DNA of 64,000 bases from JANQIO01 sp043585095 (lineage in GTDB: Bacteria > Pseudomonadota > Gammaproteobacteria > Pseudomonadales > Halieaceae): positions 558,001 to 622,000 of the forward strand of contig CP121321.1 of assembly GCA_043585095.1 (NCBI GenBank), given 5' to 3'. The position numbers and the translations under genes were made by a program. This document shows positions 50,680 through 60,800 of the stretch, one piece after another. The notes beneath the pieces were generated by a model. That model made no database searches. It saw only the letters and a list, made by a program, of their open reading frames with translations, and was not told the DNA's origin. The stretch's first letter is position 1; each line of letters opens with the position of its first letter.

Positions 50680-51807
50680 CTAACCATAGGTGTCTTCGCC
50701 TAACTGCTGCTGTATTTTCTCGATTTCATCCATTTGCGTAATCAAGGCCATAACGCAGTTAGCGTCCAGCCGCTTTCCAGCCATACCCATAAGGGTTTCC
50801 AGAGCGTGGCTGTTGCTCCAAGCGTCCTTGTACGGTCGGCTGCTGGTCAAGGCGTCAAACACGTCTGCGACCGCAACGATGCGAGCCTCTAGCGGTATGT
50901 TGCTGCCTTTAAGACCATAGGGGTAACCGCTGCCATCTACAGCCTCGTGATGGTACGCGGTGATATTGCGCAACATCTCGGTGTGCTCAAAATTTTGCAG
51001 CCCAAAGCTATCGATGAGGTCGTTGATAATGCCTTCGCCCATCTTGGCATGGCTTTTCATAATGCCCATTTCGGCATCGTTGAGCTTGTCGGGTTTTAGC
51101 AGGATGCTGTCGGGAATGCCGATCTTGCCGATGTCATGCAGCGGCGCAAACATAAACAGGTGCTCAATAAAGCTGTCGCTCAGGTCAAACTTGTCGGTAA
51201 GGCCACGCGCAATCAGCCTGCAGTATCGCGACATTCGGTCCAGGTGGCTGCCAGTCTCTGGATCCCGCACGTGGGTAATACGTCCGGTTGTGCTGACCGC
51301 AGCGGATAACGTTTGGATGGACGAAAGTTCGTTGATGATCATCAACGAAATCAGGTGGGCGTAGGGATCCATCTGGCGCAGCACGCGCTCGCTGAATGCG
51401 TCACGTATATCGGCATTAAAGAAAATAAAGCCAATGAATACGCCTTCGTTAAAAATAGGGAGAGTGTAGCTGGCGGCATATCCGGCGCGACCAATTCGCC
51501 GCGTATGTTCAGCGGAGCCATCGTCAAAGGTCACGGCATGGTTAATTACGCGAGGCAGCTTCTGTTCCAGAACCCGTTTCAATGAGGGGGCTTCCGCCAT
51601 TGACGCCTGGTAGTGGTCTAGCGGATTTTTCTCGCCGCTGGAATGCATATAAGTGCTCAGCGTATCGGTTTTTTCGTCGTAAATCGCCACGGCGATGCGA
51701 ACAATAAACGGGAAGATATCTTGCAGGGACTTGTGCGCGGCCATCAGGCGCTGCTGAAGCGGAAGTGCTTCATCCAGTGCGCTTAACGAATCCTTGTGTT
51801 CGGTCAT
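50680..51807 (-). CDS. GAF-like domain plus HD-GYP c-di-GMP phosphodiesterase
   Basis: A 375-residue cytoplasmic protein. Residues about 30-160 form a GAF-like sensory domain, and about 175-370 an HD-GYP domain, which hydrolyses cyclic di-GMP to GMP or pGpG. The metal motif HDIGK is at 224-228, with ILLKPDKL following, HxxxxGEGI near 252-260, and GYP at 294-296 in AVDGSGYPYGLKG; VADVFDALTSSRPYKDAW closes the site. All catalytic residues I can check are present, so it should be active. There is no membrane segment. No diguanylate cyclase lies in the window. Confidence 0.9.
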   Translation of the reverse strand: MTEHKDSLSALDEALPLQQRLMAAHKSLQDIFPFIVRIAVAIYDEKTDTLSTYMHSSGEKNPLDHYQASMAEAPSLKRVLEQKLPRVINHAVTFDDGSAEHTRRIGRAGYAASYTLPIFNEGVFIGFIFFNADIRDAFSERVLRQMDPYAHLISLMIINELSSIQTLSAAVSTTGRITHVRDPETGSHLDRMSRYCRLIARGLTDKFDLSDSFIEHLFMFAPLHDIGKIGIPDSILLKPDKLNDAEMGIMKSHAKMGEGIINDLIDSFGLQNFEHTEMLRNITAYHHEAVDGSGYPYGLKGSNIPLEARIVAVADVFDALTSSRPYKDAWSNSHALETLMGMAGKRLDANCVMALITQMDEIEKIQQQLGEDTYG

Positions 51808-52107
51808 TGCGGCCCGTTATCAGTTCTTGTAAATCAGTAGTATAAAGAAGTTGGCATCATTGTGTGGGGGAGGCGAAGACATCGCAAGCGTACAATGCTG
51901 TGTTTGCCTGCGGACCTCACACTTTGAGAGGGTGTGAAAGCATGCTCAACTATGGGTCGCATCCAGGCAAGCTGGCACTATCAGAGGCCAGATTCCAGAA
52001 GCCAGATTTGAGTCTAACCCGATGTCGATGAACGTAGATGTAGGCCGATGCAAGCAAATGAAAGCAAATAAAGGCGGAAGAAAGCAAATGAAAGGAGATC
52101 GAGACCT
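51808..52107. other. 300-base intergenic region with short repeats
   Basis: Divergent region between the HD-GYP gene and the ATP-grasp locus. GCCAGATT is repeated at 51987 and 52001. AAGCAAAT recurs near 52052, 52062 and 52082, ending in the AAAGGAG that serves the mini-ORF. No hairpin or terminator of note is visible. Confidence 0.45.
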
Positions 52108-52176
52108 GTGATGCCCGCCGCTCTGTGGACACCGCCGTCTTGGAAAGCCTACGGTACTGCGGGCTGGCGGTCATGA
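52108..52176 (+). CDS. Possible 22-residue upstream mini-ORF coupled to the ATP-grasp gene
   Basis: GTG-ATG at 52108 is preceded 10 bases earlier by AAAGGAG, the best ribosome site in the region. The frame reads MMPAALWTPPSWKAYGTAGW and ends TCA-TGA at 52174-52176, overlapping the ATG at 52173 of the ATP-grasp gene as ATGA. Three of 22 codons are Trp. The overlap suggests translational coupling rather than a separate protein. It may equally be chance. Confidence 0.4.
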   Translation: MMPAALWTPPSWKAYGTAGWRS

Positions 52177-53363
52177 CGCCGAAGACAACATCTCAGTCCA
52201 CGACGTCTCAGTTCAAAGCAACGGGAACGGTGCTGGTGACCCTCGGGCGGCTGCCGAAGGCATTGGAGCTAGTCCGCTGTCTGCACAAAGCGGGCTGTCG
52301 CGTCATTATTGCTGAGCCTTTTCGCTGGCATCTCTGTCGACCATCACGCGCAGTAGCGGCCTGTTATCAGGTAACAGCGCCCAATCGTGATAGCGCCGCC
52401 TACCTGAACGAACTGCTCGACATCATTTCCCGTGAGGATGTGCAGTGGGTGTTGCCCGTCTCTGAAGAGGCGCTGCATGTTGCCGGACTGGCGGAGCGCT
52501 TGCCGCCGGGTGTAACGCTTTGCTGTGCTCAATTTGACGTGCTCAACAGTTTGCATGACAAAAGCCGCTTCGCCGATTACTGCGTCGATAACAGACTGCC
52601 GGTACCTGAAACATTTCCGGAAGGCAGCGCGGGTGCTCGCCGGTTGATGGAAAGCGGCAATTATGTCGCGAAGCCGGCGCACAGTTGTTCGGGAATAGGT
52701 ATCGAATTGTGTCTGGGCGGTCGAAAGCACAGCCTTGGCGCGCCTGGCATGTTGGTGCAGCGCTACGTGACCGGCGATCACCTGAGTTCGCTGTCACTGT
52801 TACACAAGGGGCGTGAATTGGGCACCGTTGTGTATCGGGGCACGGTGCTGTCGGGCACGGTGGCCATCTGTTTCGAGCGAATCGATAACGCACCCTCGGT
52901 TACAGAGTGGATCCGCAAATTTTCGGAGAGCACCGACTACAGCGGCTTTGCGGCCTTTGACTTCGTTGTAGACGACAAAGGCGAGGCTCTGGCGCTGGAG
53001 TGCAATCCGAGGCCGACTAGCGGCGTGCATTTTTTTCTGGAGGCGGATCTTGCGCGCGCTATCCTGACGCCTGATGCCGTTAAGCATATCGGCTTCAAGC
53101 CCATTCGGCGCATGCAGTGGGCGTATTCGACGCTGACCGAGGCCTACGCTGCTTTGCTGCAGCCGCGTGAAGCGCTGCGCCGGTTTAAACAACTGTTTAC
53201 GTCACGTGACGTTGTCTGGTCCTTAACAGACCCCTTGCCTTTTTTGCTGATGACGCCGATGTCGTGGGAGATCCTGTGGCCTGCGATAACGACAGAGCTA
53301 ACCCTGGGTGAGGCAACGCAAAACGATATCGCGTGGTTGTCGGCTGATCGAACGTCGCCGTAG
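52173..53363 (+). CDS. ATP-grasp domain protein
   Basis: A 396-residue ligase-type protein of unknown substrate. An N-terminal Rossmann-like preATP domain (GTVLVTLGRLPKALELVRCLHKAGCRVIIAE) is followed by an ATP-grasp core: HDKSRFADYCVDNRLPVPE, YVAKPAHSCSGIGIELCLGG near residue 170, and FVVDDKGEALALECNPRPTSG near 275, where the Glu and Asn bind metal and ATP. It is similar in plan to carbamoyl-phosphate-synthase-like single-domain ligases. The ATG at 52173 is chosen for the ATGA overlap; a GTG at 52125 would add 16 residues without a ribosome site. Convergent with the P450 gene; carboxylate-amine ligation is inferred. Confidence 0.78.
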   Translation: MTPKTTSQSTTSQFKATGTVLVTLGRLPKALELVRCLHKAGCRVIIAEPFRWHLCRPSRAVAACYQVTAPNRDSAAYLNELLDIISREDVQWVLPVSEEALHVAGLAERLPPGVTLCCAQFDVLNSLHDKSRFADYCVDNRLPVPETFPEGSAGARRLMESGNYVAKPAHSCSGIGIELCLGGRKHSLGAPGMLVQRYVTGDHLSSLSLLHKGRELGTVVYRGTVLSGTVAICFERIDNAPSVTEWIRKFSESTDYSGFAAFDFVVDDKGEALALECNPRPTSGVHFFLEADLARAILTPDAVKHIGFKPIRRMQWAYSTLTEAYAALLQPREALRRFKQLFTSRDVVWSLTDPLPFLLMTPMSWEILWPAITTELTLGEATQNDIAWLSADRTSP

Positions 53364-53381
53364 CGCTGCAGAACTAGTGCT

Positions 53382-54875
53382 TTAGACCTGGGGGGTTTTG
53401 CGTTTGACCCGGCAGAAAATTTCTTCCGCTGGGCGGGTAGTCAATCTGGCCGCAGGACGCACGCGATCGGCATTAAGTATTTCGAAGTCATAGCGCGTTG
53501 CCAGTCTCGACATAATCAGAGTGCTTTCCGCCTGTGCAAAGCCGGCACCCACGCAGGTGTGCGGCCCCTGGCCAAAGGGGATGTAAGCGCTACTGTTAAG
53601 TTTGGACTCCTGCTCTGGCATGAAGCGGTAGGGCTCAAAAACGTGAGGCTCCCGCCAATACTTGCTGTGGCGGTGCAGGGTCCAGGGTGAAATCATCACC
53701 AGAGCGCCACGGCGCAGCTTGCGTGGCCCTACGGTTGTGGGCCTCAGCGCCACTCGAGGCATAAACGTGATCGGCGGGTACAGGCGTAGCGTTTCTTTAA
53801 ATACCGCGCGGGTGTATGGCAACTGTTTAAGTTGCGCGAAGTCAGCGCTCTGAGTGCCCAGAACCCGCTCAGCTTCCTGCCGCAGCGTGGTTAGCGCTTC
53901 GGGCTGCTGATTAAGGATATAAAACACCCAGGTCAGCACGCTGGCGGTGGTTTCATGACCTGCGAGAAAGAATACGCCTAGCTGGTCGATCAGTTCTTCT
54001 CTGTTAAACGGTTTGCCGGTCTCAGTGTCGCGGGCTGCGATGACATCGCTGGCAATATCATTGTAAGAGTTGTCGGGCGCCAGGTGGGTATCCAGCAATG
54101 TGCCGATGTGTGCGCGGATGCGCTGACACGCAGCGAGCACCTCCGGAGGCTGTGGCGCGTCACTCCAGGCCGGCGCCAGAATGAGTCGTCCAATGTCGAC
54201 CTGTGCCACGGAGCGTTCAAATACCGTGAAGTCTTCAAACACATCCTTGGCAACCGCTGAATCCAGCGAGGTGGAGAACACCGAGCGGCAGATGATATCG
54301 GCGGTAAGGTGGCCCATAGCGACGTCCAAAGAGAAGCGTTCCCCGGACTCAGCCAGCGCATCAAGCCTTTCGACATAATCGTCTACGGCGGCGCGCATGG
54401 CCTCGAAGGCGTGACTGATACGTAGCTGCGAAAAGGCAGGATCCACCATGGCACGTTGACGGCGCCATTTTTCGCCGTCAGTGACAAAAATGGATTCGCC
54501 AATCAGCGGCTCCAGGGCGCTGACCATCAGATCGCTCTTGGGAAACACCCCATCGGCATCCCGCATGATTTCCTTTACCAGCGTGGGGTCATTGAACAGC
54601 ACAGTCGAACGGCGGGAATAACCAAGGTTACCGATATCGAAGTGGTAGGCGGCGGCGGGGAGCAGTTCGAGCAGGTTGCCGTCGCCGCGCCATAGGGCTC
54701 TCGCCAGCGCGACAACTGACCATAAGGACAATGGTTTAGGCGGCGTATAGGACCTGTTGAGGGGGGCGGGCTTGCTTACGGCTTGATTTCGCTCAATTGA
54801 CTTTCGTCGCGAGTATGGGATGAATGGTAGACCATGTCTACCCACACGATATTTGAGATTTTGGTGGCGATGCAT
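53382..54875 (-). CDS. Cytochrome P450
   Basis: A P450 monooxygenase of up to 497 residues. The heme site is FGQGPHTCVGAGFAQAE with the ligand Cys near residue 441, the oxygen-binding I-helix is FFLAGHETTASVL, the K-helix is KETLRLYPP, and PERF-like HVFEPYRFMP is present. No transmembrane anchor is visible, so a soluble bacterial class I enzyme is likely, needing ferredoxin partners that are not nearby. The start is uncertain: ATG at 54875 and GTG at 54845 both overlap the divergent gene. The substrate cannot be read. A nearby ATP-grasp gene is convergent. Confidence 0.88.
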   Translation of the reverse strand: MHRHQNLKYRVGRHGLPFIPYSRRKSIERNQAVSKPAPLNRSYTPPKPLSLWSVVALARALWRGDGNLLELLPAAAYHFDIGNLGYSRRSTVLFNDPTLVKEIMRDADGVFPKSDLMVSALEPLIGESIFVTDGEKWRRQRAMVDPAFSQLRISHAFEAMRAAVDDYVERLDALAESGERFSLDVAMGHLTADIICRSVFSTSLDSAVAKDVFEDFTVFERSVAQVDIGRLILAPAWSDAPQPPEVLAACQRIRAHIGTLLDTHLAPDNSYNDIASDVIAARDTETGKPFNREELIDQLGVFFLAGHETTASVLTWVFYILNQQPEALTTLRQEAERVLGTQSADFAQLKQLPYTRAVFKETLRLYPPITFMPRVALRPTTVGPRKLRRGALVMISPWTLHRHSKYWREPHVFEPYRFMPEQESKLNSSAYIPFGQGPHTCVGAGFAQAESTLIMSRLATRYDFEILNADRVRPAARLTTRPAEEIFCRVKRKTPQV

Positions 54876-55580
54876 ATCGTCACAGGCGCCGTCGGACTAC
54901 TGATGTTCTGGGTACCTGTTATCAGTCGCAAGGGCGCCAAAAACCACATCCGATTCGGCAAAGTGTTCACCTGGACCATGCTGGCAACCGGCACAATCGC
55001 CATTGGTATTGCAACTACAACCCTGTCAGACCCCATGGGAACGCATCCTCATCTGGTCGATCACGAGGTATTTTCCGACCCAGCGTTGATTACTGGTATC
55101 TTCGGCTGGATGATGCTGTATCTGGCCGTGCTCACGGTAAATCTTGCCTGGCAGGGATGGCTTTGCGTTGTCAATAAACGCGACCATCTCAAGAACCGCG
55201 CCTGGCATAACTTGCTGTTGCAAGCCGTTCTCACTGTGGTCGCCGCAAACTGCCTCTGGCAGGGGTGGCTTATCGAGCAGCCAATGATGATGGGCATTTC
55301 GATGGTGGGCTTTGCGACGGTCGCCACCAATCTTTGGTTCATCTATAAGACGAACCCGACGCAGGCAGACCGCTTAAGAGAGCATATTAAAGCGTTGGTC
55401 GGGGCCGGGATTTCGGTGTACACAGCGTTTCTTGCGTTTGGTGCCGTAAGATTGCTGCCTGAACTCGCGCTTACCCCTGCGCTATGGGCGGTGCCGCTTA
55501 CGATCGGACTCGCACTCATTATTTATCATCGTCGCGCGGTCACCTTGCGCTTCAAGGCGAGACACGCCGCACCTTCCTGA
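54834..55580 (+). CDS. Membrane protein with DUF2306-like pattern
   Basis: A 248-residue protein with about seven hydrophobic helices and no large soluble domain. An early His followed by a helix (AMHIVTGAVGLLMFWVPVISRKGAKNHIRFGKVFTWTM) recalls DUF2306/heme- or quinone-linked helical proteins, where His pairs could bind heme, but I cannot assign the family firmly. The first ATG has no clear ribosome site; a later ATG at 54870 with GGTGGCG before it is possible. It is divergent from the P450. Function unknown. Confidence 0.6.
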   Translation: MSTHTIFEILVAMHIVTGAVGLLMFWVPVISRKGAKNHIRFGKVFTWTMLATGTIAIGIATTTLSDPMGTHPHLVDHEVFSDPALITGIFGWMMLYLAVLTVNLAWQGWLCVVNKRDHLKNRAWHNLLLQAVLTVVAANCLWQGWLIEQPMMMGISMVGFATVATNLWFIYKTNPTQADRLREHIKALVGAGISVYTAFLAFGAVRLLPELALTPALWAVPLTIGLALIIYHRRAVTLRFKARHAAPS

Positions 55581-55650
55581 GGCCCATCATACCATGGGCG
55601 CGGCGCTGGGATGGCACGGCTAAATTACGACCGAGCCCGTTAATGACTGT

Positions 55651-56361
55651 TTAGGCGAGCGGTTTTCTAAACACCAGAATATGCTGCTGAGGCAAGCTGC
55701 GTATATTCTCCACGAATTCCAACCCCACCGCTTCTAACTCTCGCCTTGCCTGTTGTTCGGTCATTTTATGCAGCGGCTTAATAGGGACAGTGGGGTCTTC
55801 TGCCCGGTACTCAACCAGTATCACTTTGCCGCCAGGCACCAGGCCTTTCAGTACGCCTTGCATGACTTCTCTGGGGTGGGAAAACTCATGGTAGGCATCC
55901 ACTAGTAGAAGCAGGTCGACGCTGTTTGGCGGAATTTTAGGATCTGACGCCGTGGCCAGCACGGTATCGATATTGTCGATACTGCCAGCGCTGCTGCGCC
56001 GGCGGATTTGGTCGAGCATCTCCGGCTGTATATCGATAGCTAGCACACGTCCGCTGCCGACTCGTTTTGCGATAGGCAGGCTGAAGTAACCTGACCCAGC
56101 GCCCAGATCGGCGACGACATCGCCGTCTCGAATGGGTAGTGCGTCCAACAGCAAATCTGTGCGCTCCTCGCGCTCGCGGCCAGGGCGCTCCAGCCAAGCC
56201 ATACCCCGATGGCCCATCACGTGGGATATCTCACGGTTCATATAGGTCTTGCCTATGCCATCGCGGCTGGGCGGCTGGTAACTGTATTGGAAGGTATCTG
56301 CACTAGTGGCAACGGGCAGAAATAGCAGCGTGTACAAGAGCGTGAGCAAAAACGTGGGCAT
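55651..56361 (-). CDS. Exported class I SAM-dependent methyltransferase
   Basis: A 236-residue methyltransferase with an N-terminal signal-like hydrophobic stretch (FLLTLLYTLLFLPVATSA), unusual for a SAM enzyme because SAM is cytoplasmic, so a membrane-anchored form is likelier. Motif I is VVADLGAGSGYFSLPIAKRVGSG near residues 82-104, with LAIDIQPEML after it and VDLLLLVDAYHEFSHP as motif II. This group, sometimes annotated with a YHEF motif, is common in marine proteobacteria. Before the SAM domain is SHVMGHRGMAWLERPGREREERT, a block seen in this group whose function I do not know. Confidence 0.82.
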   Translation of the reverse strand: MPTFLLTLLYTLLFLPVATSADTFQYSYQPPSRDGIGKTYMNREISHVMGHRGMAWLERPGREREERTDLLLDALPIRDGDVVADLGAGSGYFSLPIAKRVGSGRVLAIDIQPEMLDQIRRRSSAGSIDNIDTVLATASDPKIPPNSVDLLLLVDAYHEFSHPREVMQGVLKGLVPGGKVILVEYRAEDPTVPIKPLHKMTEQQARRELEAVGLEFVENIRSLPQQHILVFRKPLA

Positions 56362-56513
56362 GGTTAGAGCGTTTAACAGAATGTCTAAGACGTACGCATT
56401 CAGCTGAGCTCTCGGATTGATGACAGGTCTACAAGGGGTCGCGAGCGGTTGCCAACATTAAAAGCCTTTGGCGGTCATCCGTAGACGTCCATCCGGCGTA
56501 AATGTAACTGGCT

Positions 56514-56549
56514 ATAACATATATGTTATTTGGTGTAACATTCATGTTA
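56514..56549. promoter_or_regulatory. Paired palindromes, predicted TetR operator of the efflux operon
   Basis: ATAACATATATGTTAT at 56514-56529 is a perfect 16-bp palindrome; TAACATTCATGTTA at 56536-56549 repeats its TAACAT-N2-ATGTTA core, with centres 21 bases apart. They lie about 75-110 bases upstream of the adaptor gene start. The TetR gene that ends the operon is the natural candidate to bind them and so autoregulate. Not verified. Confidence 0.65.
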
Positions 56550-56624
56550 TAGATTATTACATTAATTGGATGCCCATCTTCAGTTCCAGCCGATGGGACG
56601 ACATAGCGCAGGACTCATAACATC

Positions 56625-57857
56625 ATGCCCGATAGACAGGAAGACGCTTTAGCTCCGACGACTGATCATCCAGCGGGTGGCTCAAGGGCTACCGTGAGAG
56701 CAAAGCGAAGTTCATTGATTGCAGTCCTGGTCGCGCTGCTGCTAACAACGTTATTCACGCTGACGCTTCAGTTTCGGGCCTCCGTGTCGGACGCCGTAGT
56801 GCGCAGAGATCCTTTGCCAGTATCCGCCGCGCAGTTCACAGAGCAGGCGGGTTACCAGCGTGAGCGTTCCTTTCTGGGACTGGTCAGGGCGGGCCGTGTT
56901 TCTAATCTTGGCTTCGAGCGCTCCGGGCTAGTTTCAGAGTTACAGGTGCGCGAAGGCTCGGAGGTGCAGCGTGGCGATGTTCTTGCCAGTCTAGATACCG
57001 CCCGGCTCACGGCACGGCGCGACGCGATGGCGGCCGATCTGGAACGTGTACAGGCTGAATTGGAGTTGGCTCGCTTGCAGGAGACTCGACAACTGGATCT
57101 GCAGTCGACAGGCGCCGTATCGGAAGCTGCCGTGGATGAAACCCGATTGGGGGCTAAAGCGCTGGCAGCGCAGCTGGCTAACGTACGTTCTCAATTGCGC
57201 GGTTTGGAAATTGATCTTGAAAAATCCGTTCTGCGTGCGCCGTATGCTGGAACTGTCGCCCAGCGGCTTGTTGAGAGTGGTGCCGTGGTCAATGCAGGCT
57301 CTACTGTGCTGCGGCTGGTGGCTGCTGACCGGCGCGAAGCACATATCGGGGTTGCCGTTGAGCAAACGCAAATGCTGCGCCCCGGAGAACGATACTCGCT
57401 GGCGCTGCGGGATGTGACCTTTACCGCAAGTTTGCGCTCCATTCGCCCCGATGTTGATCCGCGAACCCTGACCGCTACGGCGGTATTTGATCTTCCTGCG
57501 GAAGTAAACGGCCTGGAAGGCGAGCCGGTCGAGCTGCGGCTTGCAGAAACGGTGAACATGCTTGGCGGTTGGATTCCGCTTTCGGCACTTATCGAAGGCG
57601 AGCGGGGACTGTGGACCGTAATGCAGTTGGTGGACCAGGAGGGCGTGTTGGTCACCAGCCGACAGCTTGTCGAAGTGTTGGATGTACAGGGTAGTCGAGC
57701 ATTTGTTCGTGGCTCTCTACCCGACGGTGCTGGCTATATTGCCGATGGCGTCCACCGTATCGCCCTTGGTACGCCGGTAGTCGCCATCGACGATACCGTC
57801 GCAGCGTTGGCCTCGCCGGTAGCAGAGGCAGGAAAGACAGTAGAGAAAGGAAACTGA
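56625..57857 (+). CDS. RND efflux periplasmic adaptor (HlyD/AcrA type)
   Basis: A 410-residue membrane fusion protein anchored by one N-terminal helix (residues about 28-48) and not by a lipobox. RSGLVSELQVREGSEVQRGDVLASLDTARL near residues 103-132 and SVLRAPYAGTVAQRLVESGAVVNAGSTVLRL near 203-233 are the two halves of the lipoyl domain, joined by a coiled-coil hairpin (DAMAADLERVQAELELARLQETRQLDL and following). It would bridge the pump with an outer-membrane channel. It begins the operon adaptor-pump-TetR. The next gene starts 2 bases later. Confidence 0.92.
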   Translation: MPDRQEDALAPTTDHPAGGSRATVRAKRSSLIAVLVALLLTTLFTLTLQFRASVSDAVVRRDPLPVSAAQFTEQAGYQRERSFLGLVRAGRVSNLGFERSGLVSELQVREGSEVQRGDVLASLDTARLTARRDAMAADLERVQAELELARLQETRQLDLQSTGAVSEAAVDETRLGAKALAAQLANVRSQLRGLEIDLEKSVLRAPYAGTVAQRLVESGAVVNAGSTVLRLVAADRREAHIGVAVEQTQMLRPGERYSLALRDVTFTASLRSIRPDVDPRTLTATAVFDLPAEVNGLEGEPVELRLAETVNMLGGWIPLSALIEGERGLWTVMQLVDQEGVLVTSRQLVEVLDVQGSRAFVRGSLPDGAGYIADGVHRIALGTPVVAIDDTVAALASPVAEAGKTVEKGN

Positions 57858-57858
57858 G

Positions 57859-60800
57859 ATGCTGGCGCGCTTGTTGTTCCAGAATTCCAGATACTTCTTC
57901 CTGCTAGTACTGGTAGTTGCCATGGTCGGAGCTTCCGGGCTGCGTACGCTGGGCCGCCAGGAAGATCCGACCATTACCAATCTGAAAGCCAAGGTCACCA
58001 CGTTCTTTCCCGGCGCCAACCCCGCTCGTGTAGAAGCACTGGTAACGCGCCCGCTTGAAGATGAGGTGCGCGAAATTGCCGAGGTGACTGAGGTCACGTC
58101 AACGTCAGGCACAGGCGTATCGTCCGTTGTTATCGAGGTCCGCGATACGCTCAGTGATGCGGATATCGAGCGCGTCTGGACTGAAATCCGTGACGCGGTC
58201 GGTGACGCTGCAGCGGCGTTCCCCCCGGGTGTGCTTGAGCCCGAGTTCGACAACGATCTGATTGTTGCCAATACCCGCATCGTCGCGCTGCGTCCCGTGG
58301 GCAACCAGGACGTTCCCATAGCAGTGCTTAAGCGAGTGGCAGAGGATTTTGCCGACCGGGTCCGCAATTTTGCGGGAACCCAGTTGGTTACGCTGCACGG
58401 CGCTCCGCAGGAGGAGGTTCGGGTTGAGATCAGTGAGCGAGCGATGATGGCCCGCGGTCTTACCATGGAAGAAATAACCGGTGCCCTGGCAGCAGCAGAT
58501 GCCAAGCTATCTTCGGGCCGCGCTATTGGCGTTAACAACGACCTGCTGATAGAGGTCGCCGGCGATTTTGAAAGCCTCGACCGCATTCGTACAGTGACGG
58601 TACGGGCCGGACAGGAAGGACGTACCATCCGTATTGCAGACATCGCAGAGGTGTACAAGGCAGAGGTATCACCGCCTCCGTCGATGGCCTTGGTAGAAGG
58701 CAGGCGCGGAATTCTTGTGGCGATCGCAATGCAGGAGGGACTGCAGGTTGACGTTTGGAGTCGGCGTCTGGATCAACTGATTGAGGACTACCGAGCCGCT
58801 GCGCCCGCGGGCATCAGCATTGAAACCAGCTATGATCAGAGCGGCTATACCGAGACCCGGTTGCAGGAGGTTGCCACTAACCTGCTAGTCGGGATCGCGC
58901 TGGTGATATTGGTACTGCTGTTGACCCTGGGCTGGCGAGCGGCCGTCGTAGTTGCAGCGGTTTTACCGCTATGTAGTCTTATATCAATCGCAGTGATGTA
59001 TTACGTCGACCTGCCTATTCACCAGATGTCGGTGACGGGTCTGGTGGTGGCTTTGGGCCTGCTGGTGGATGGCTCAATCGTGATGACCGACGAAATCCGC
59101 AAGCAGCTGGTAAGGGGCGTTCCGCCCGGGGAAGCGATCTCCGATGCGGTACGACGTCTTCGCATGCCGCTTTTTTCGTCCACTGCAACCACGGTTTTGG
59201 CGTTCATGCCTATGGTCATACTGCCAGGTCCGGCGGGTGATTTTCTCGGATCGATTGCCAAAGCGGTGGTCATTATGCTGACGGCATCGTTCGCCCTGGC
59301 CTTGATCGTCACGCCGGTACTGGCGGCCTGGTTGCTGCCCGCTGGCCTCGAGGCGCCGGGGCGCCGCTGGTGGGATGCTGGCATGGATAGTGGACGCGCT
59401 GGCCGCGCGCTGGGCTCGGCACTGGATTGGTCTTTGCGTAACCCGCTGGGTTCAGTTGCGTTAGCGTTGGTGCTTCCGGTAACCGGATTTTTGGCGTTCC
59501 CGACCCTAACTGCACAGTTTTTTCCCGGCACTGACCGCGATCAACTGTATTTGCAGGTCAAGCTACCCGACGGCAGGTCCATGGAGGACACGCTCAGAGT
59601 GGTGCGCGCCATGAACGAGACGCTGGCTGATTTCGACCTGATTCGGCGTGTGGACTGGATGCTGGGTGAGAGCGCCCCCGACTTTTATTACAACATGACA
59701 GCAACACATCGCGGTGAGTCTAGCTGGGCTGAGGCTTTGGTGCTGACCCACGACGCCAAGCAAACCGATGATCTGATCAGAACTTTACAAAAGCATCTGG
59801 ATGAGAGCTATCCGGCTGCCAGAACCGTAGTGCGTGGCATTGATCAGGGGCCGCCTGTCGATGCACCGCTGGAGATTGAGCTGTTCGGACCAAATCTCGA
59901 CACCTTGCGCAGCCTGGGCGAGGCCTATCGTCAGCGCATCGATCGCATCGGCGTCGTCACACACTCTACGACGAGTCTGGTGGCTGGGGCACCCAAGCTC
60001 GTGTTTGACCTCGACGAAAACAAACTGAGGCTGGCTCAGCTCGATTTGTCGGACGTGTCGCGCACGTTAGATGCAGCTCTGCGGGGCAGTATCGGCGGCG
60101 AGGTGTTAGAAGACACCGAGCGACTTCCGGTACGAGCGCGTTTGGATGAACGTGGCTGGGCAACGCCCGACCAGATAGCCAGTCTGCGCATAGCGCTTCC
60201 CGATGCCAGCAACGATAACAGCTTGCCAGCGGTCGCCCTTAGCACGCTCGGCAGCTTTCGCCTTCAGCCTGATCGTAGTCCGATTTCGCGCAAAAACGGC
60301 GAGCGGGTTAATACGGTGCAGGCCTACATCACGCGGGGCGTTTTGCCGGAAGAGGCCTTGAAAGTTCTATTGGCAGATCTGCAGGCCAATCCCATCCCGC
60401 TGCCCAGAGGCTATCGTTACGCGATTGGCGGCAGCTCCGATGAACGTGCTTCGGTAGTCAACAATATCCTTGCGCCGTTTGGACTGGTGCTCGCGCTGCT
60501 GATTGCCACCGTGGTGATCACCTTTAATTCCTGGCGGCTTACGGGCGTCGCGTTTCTGGTTTGCATCTGCTCCTTCGGACTCAGTTTCCTGTCGCTGGCG
60601 ATATTTCGGTATCCCTTTGGGGTGCAGGCGGTTATCGGTGTGATTGGCTCAGTCGGCGTATCGATTAACGCCGCAATTATTATCATGACCGCGCTTCAAA
60701 TAGATGAACGAGCGTTGCGCGGCGATCTGGCGGCGATGCGCCGCGTGGTAATGGATTCAAGTCGGCACATCGTGTCGACCACGATAACGACCTTTGGCGG

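Noticed and set aside
57717..58658. 313-codon open frame on the minus strand
   Set aside because: It is antisense to the adaptor and pump genes and its product is Ser/Thr/Arg-rich without any family pattern, so it is a shadow of the real genes.
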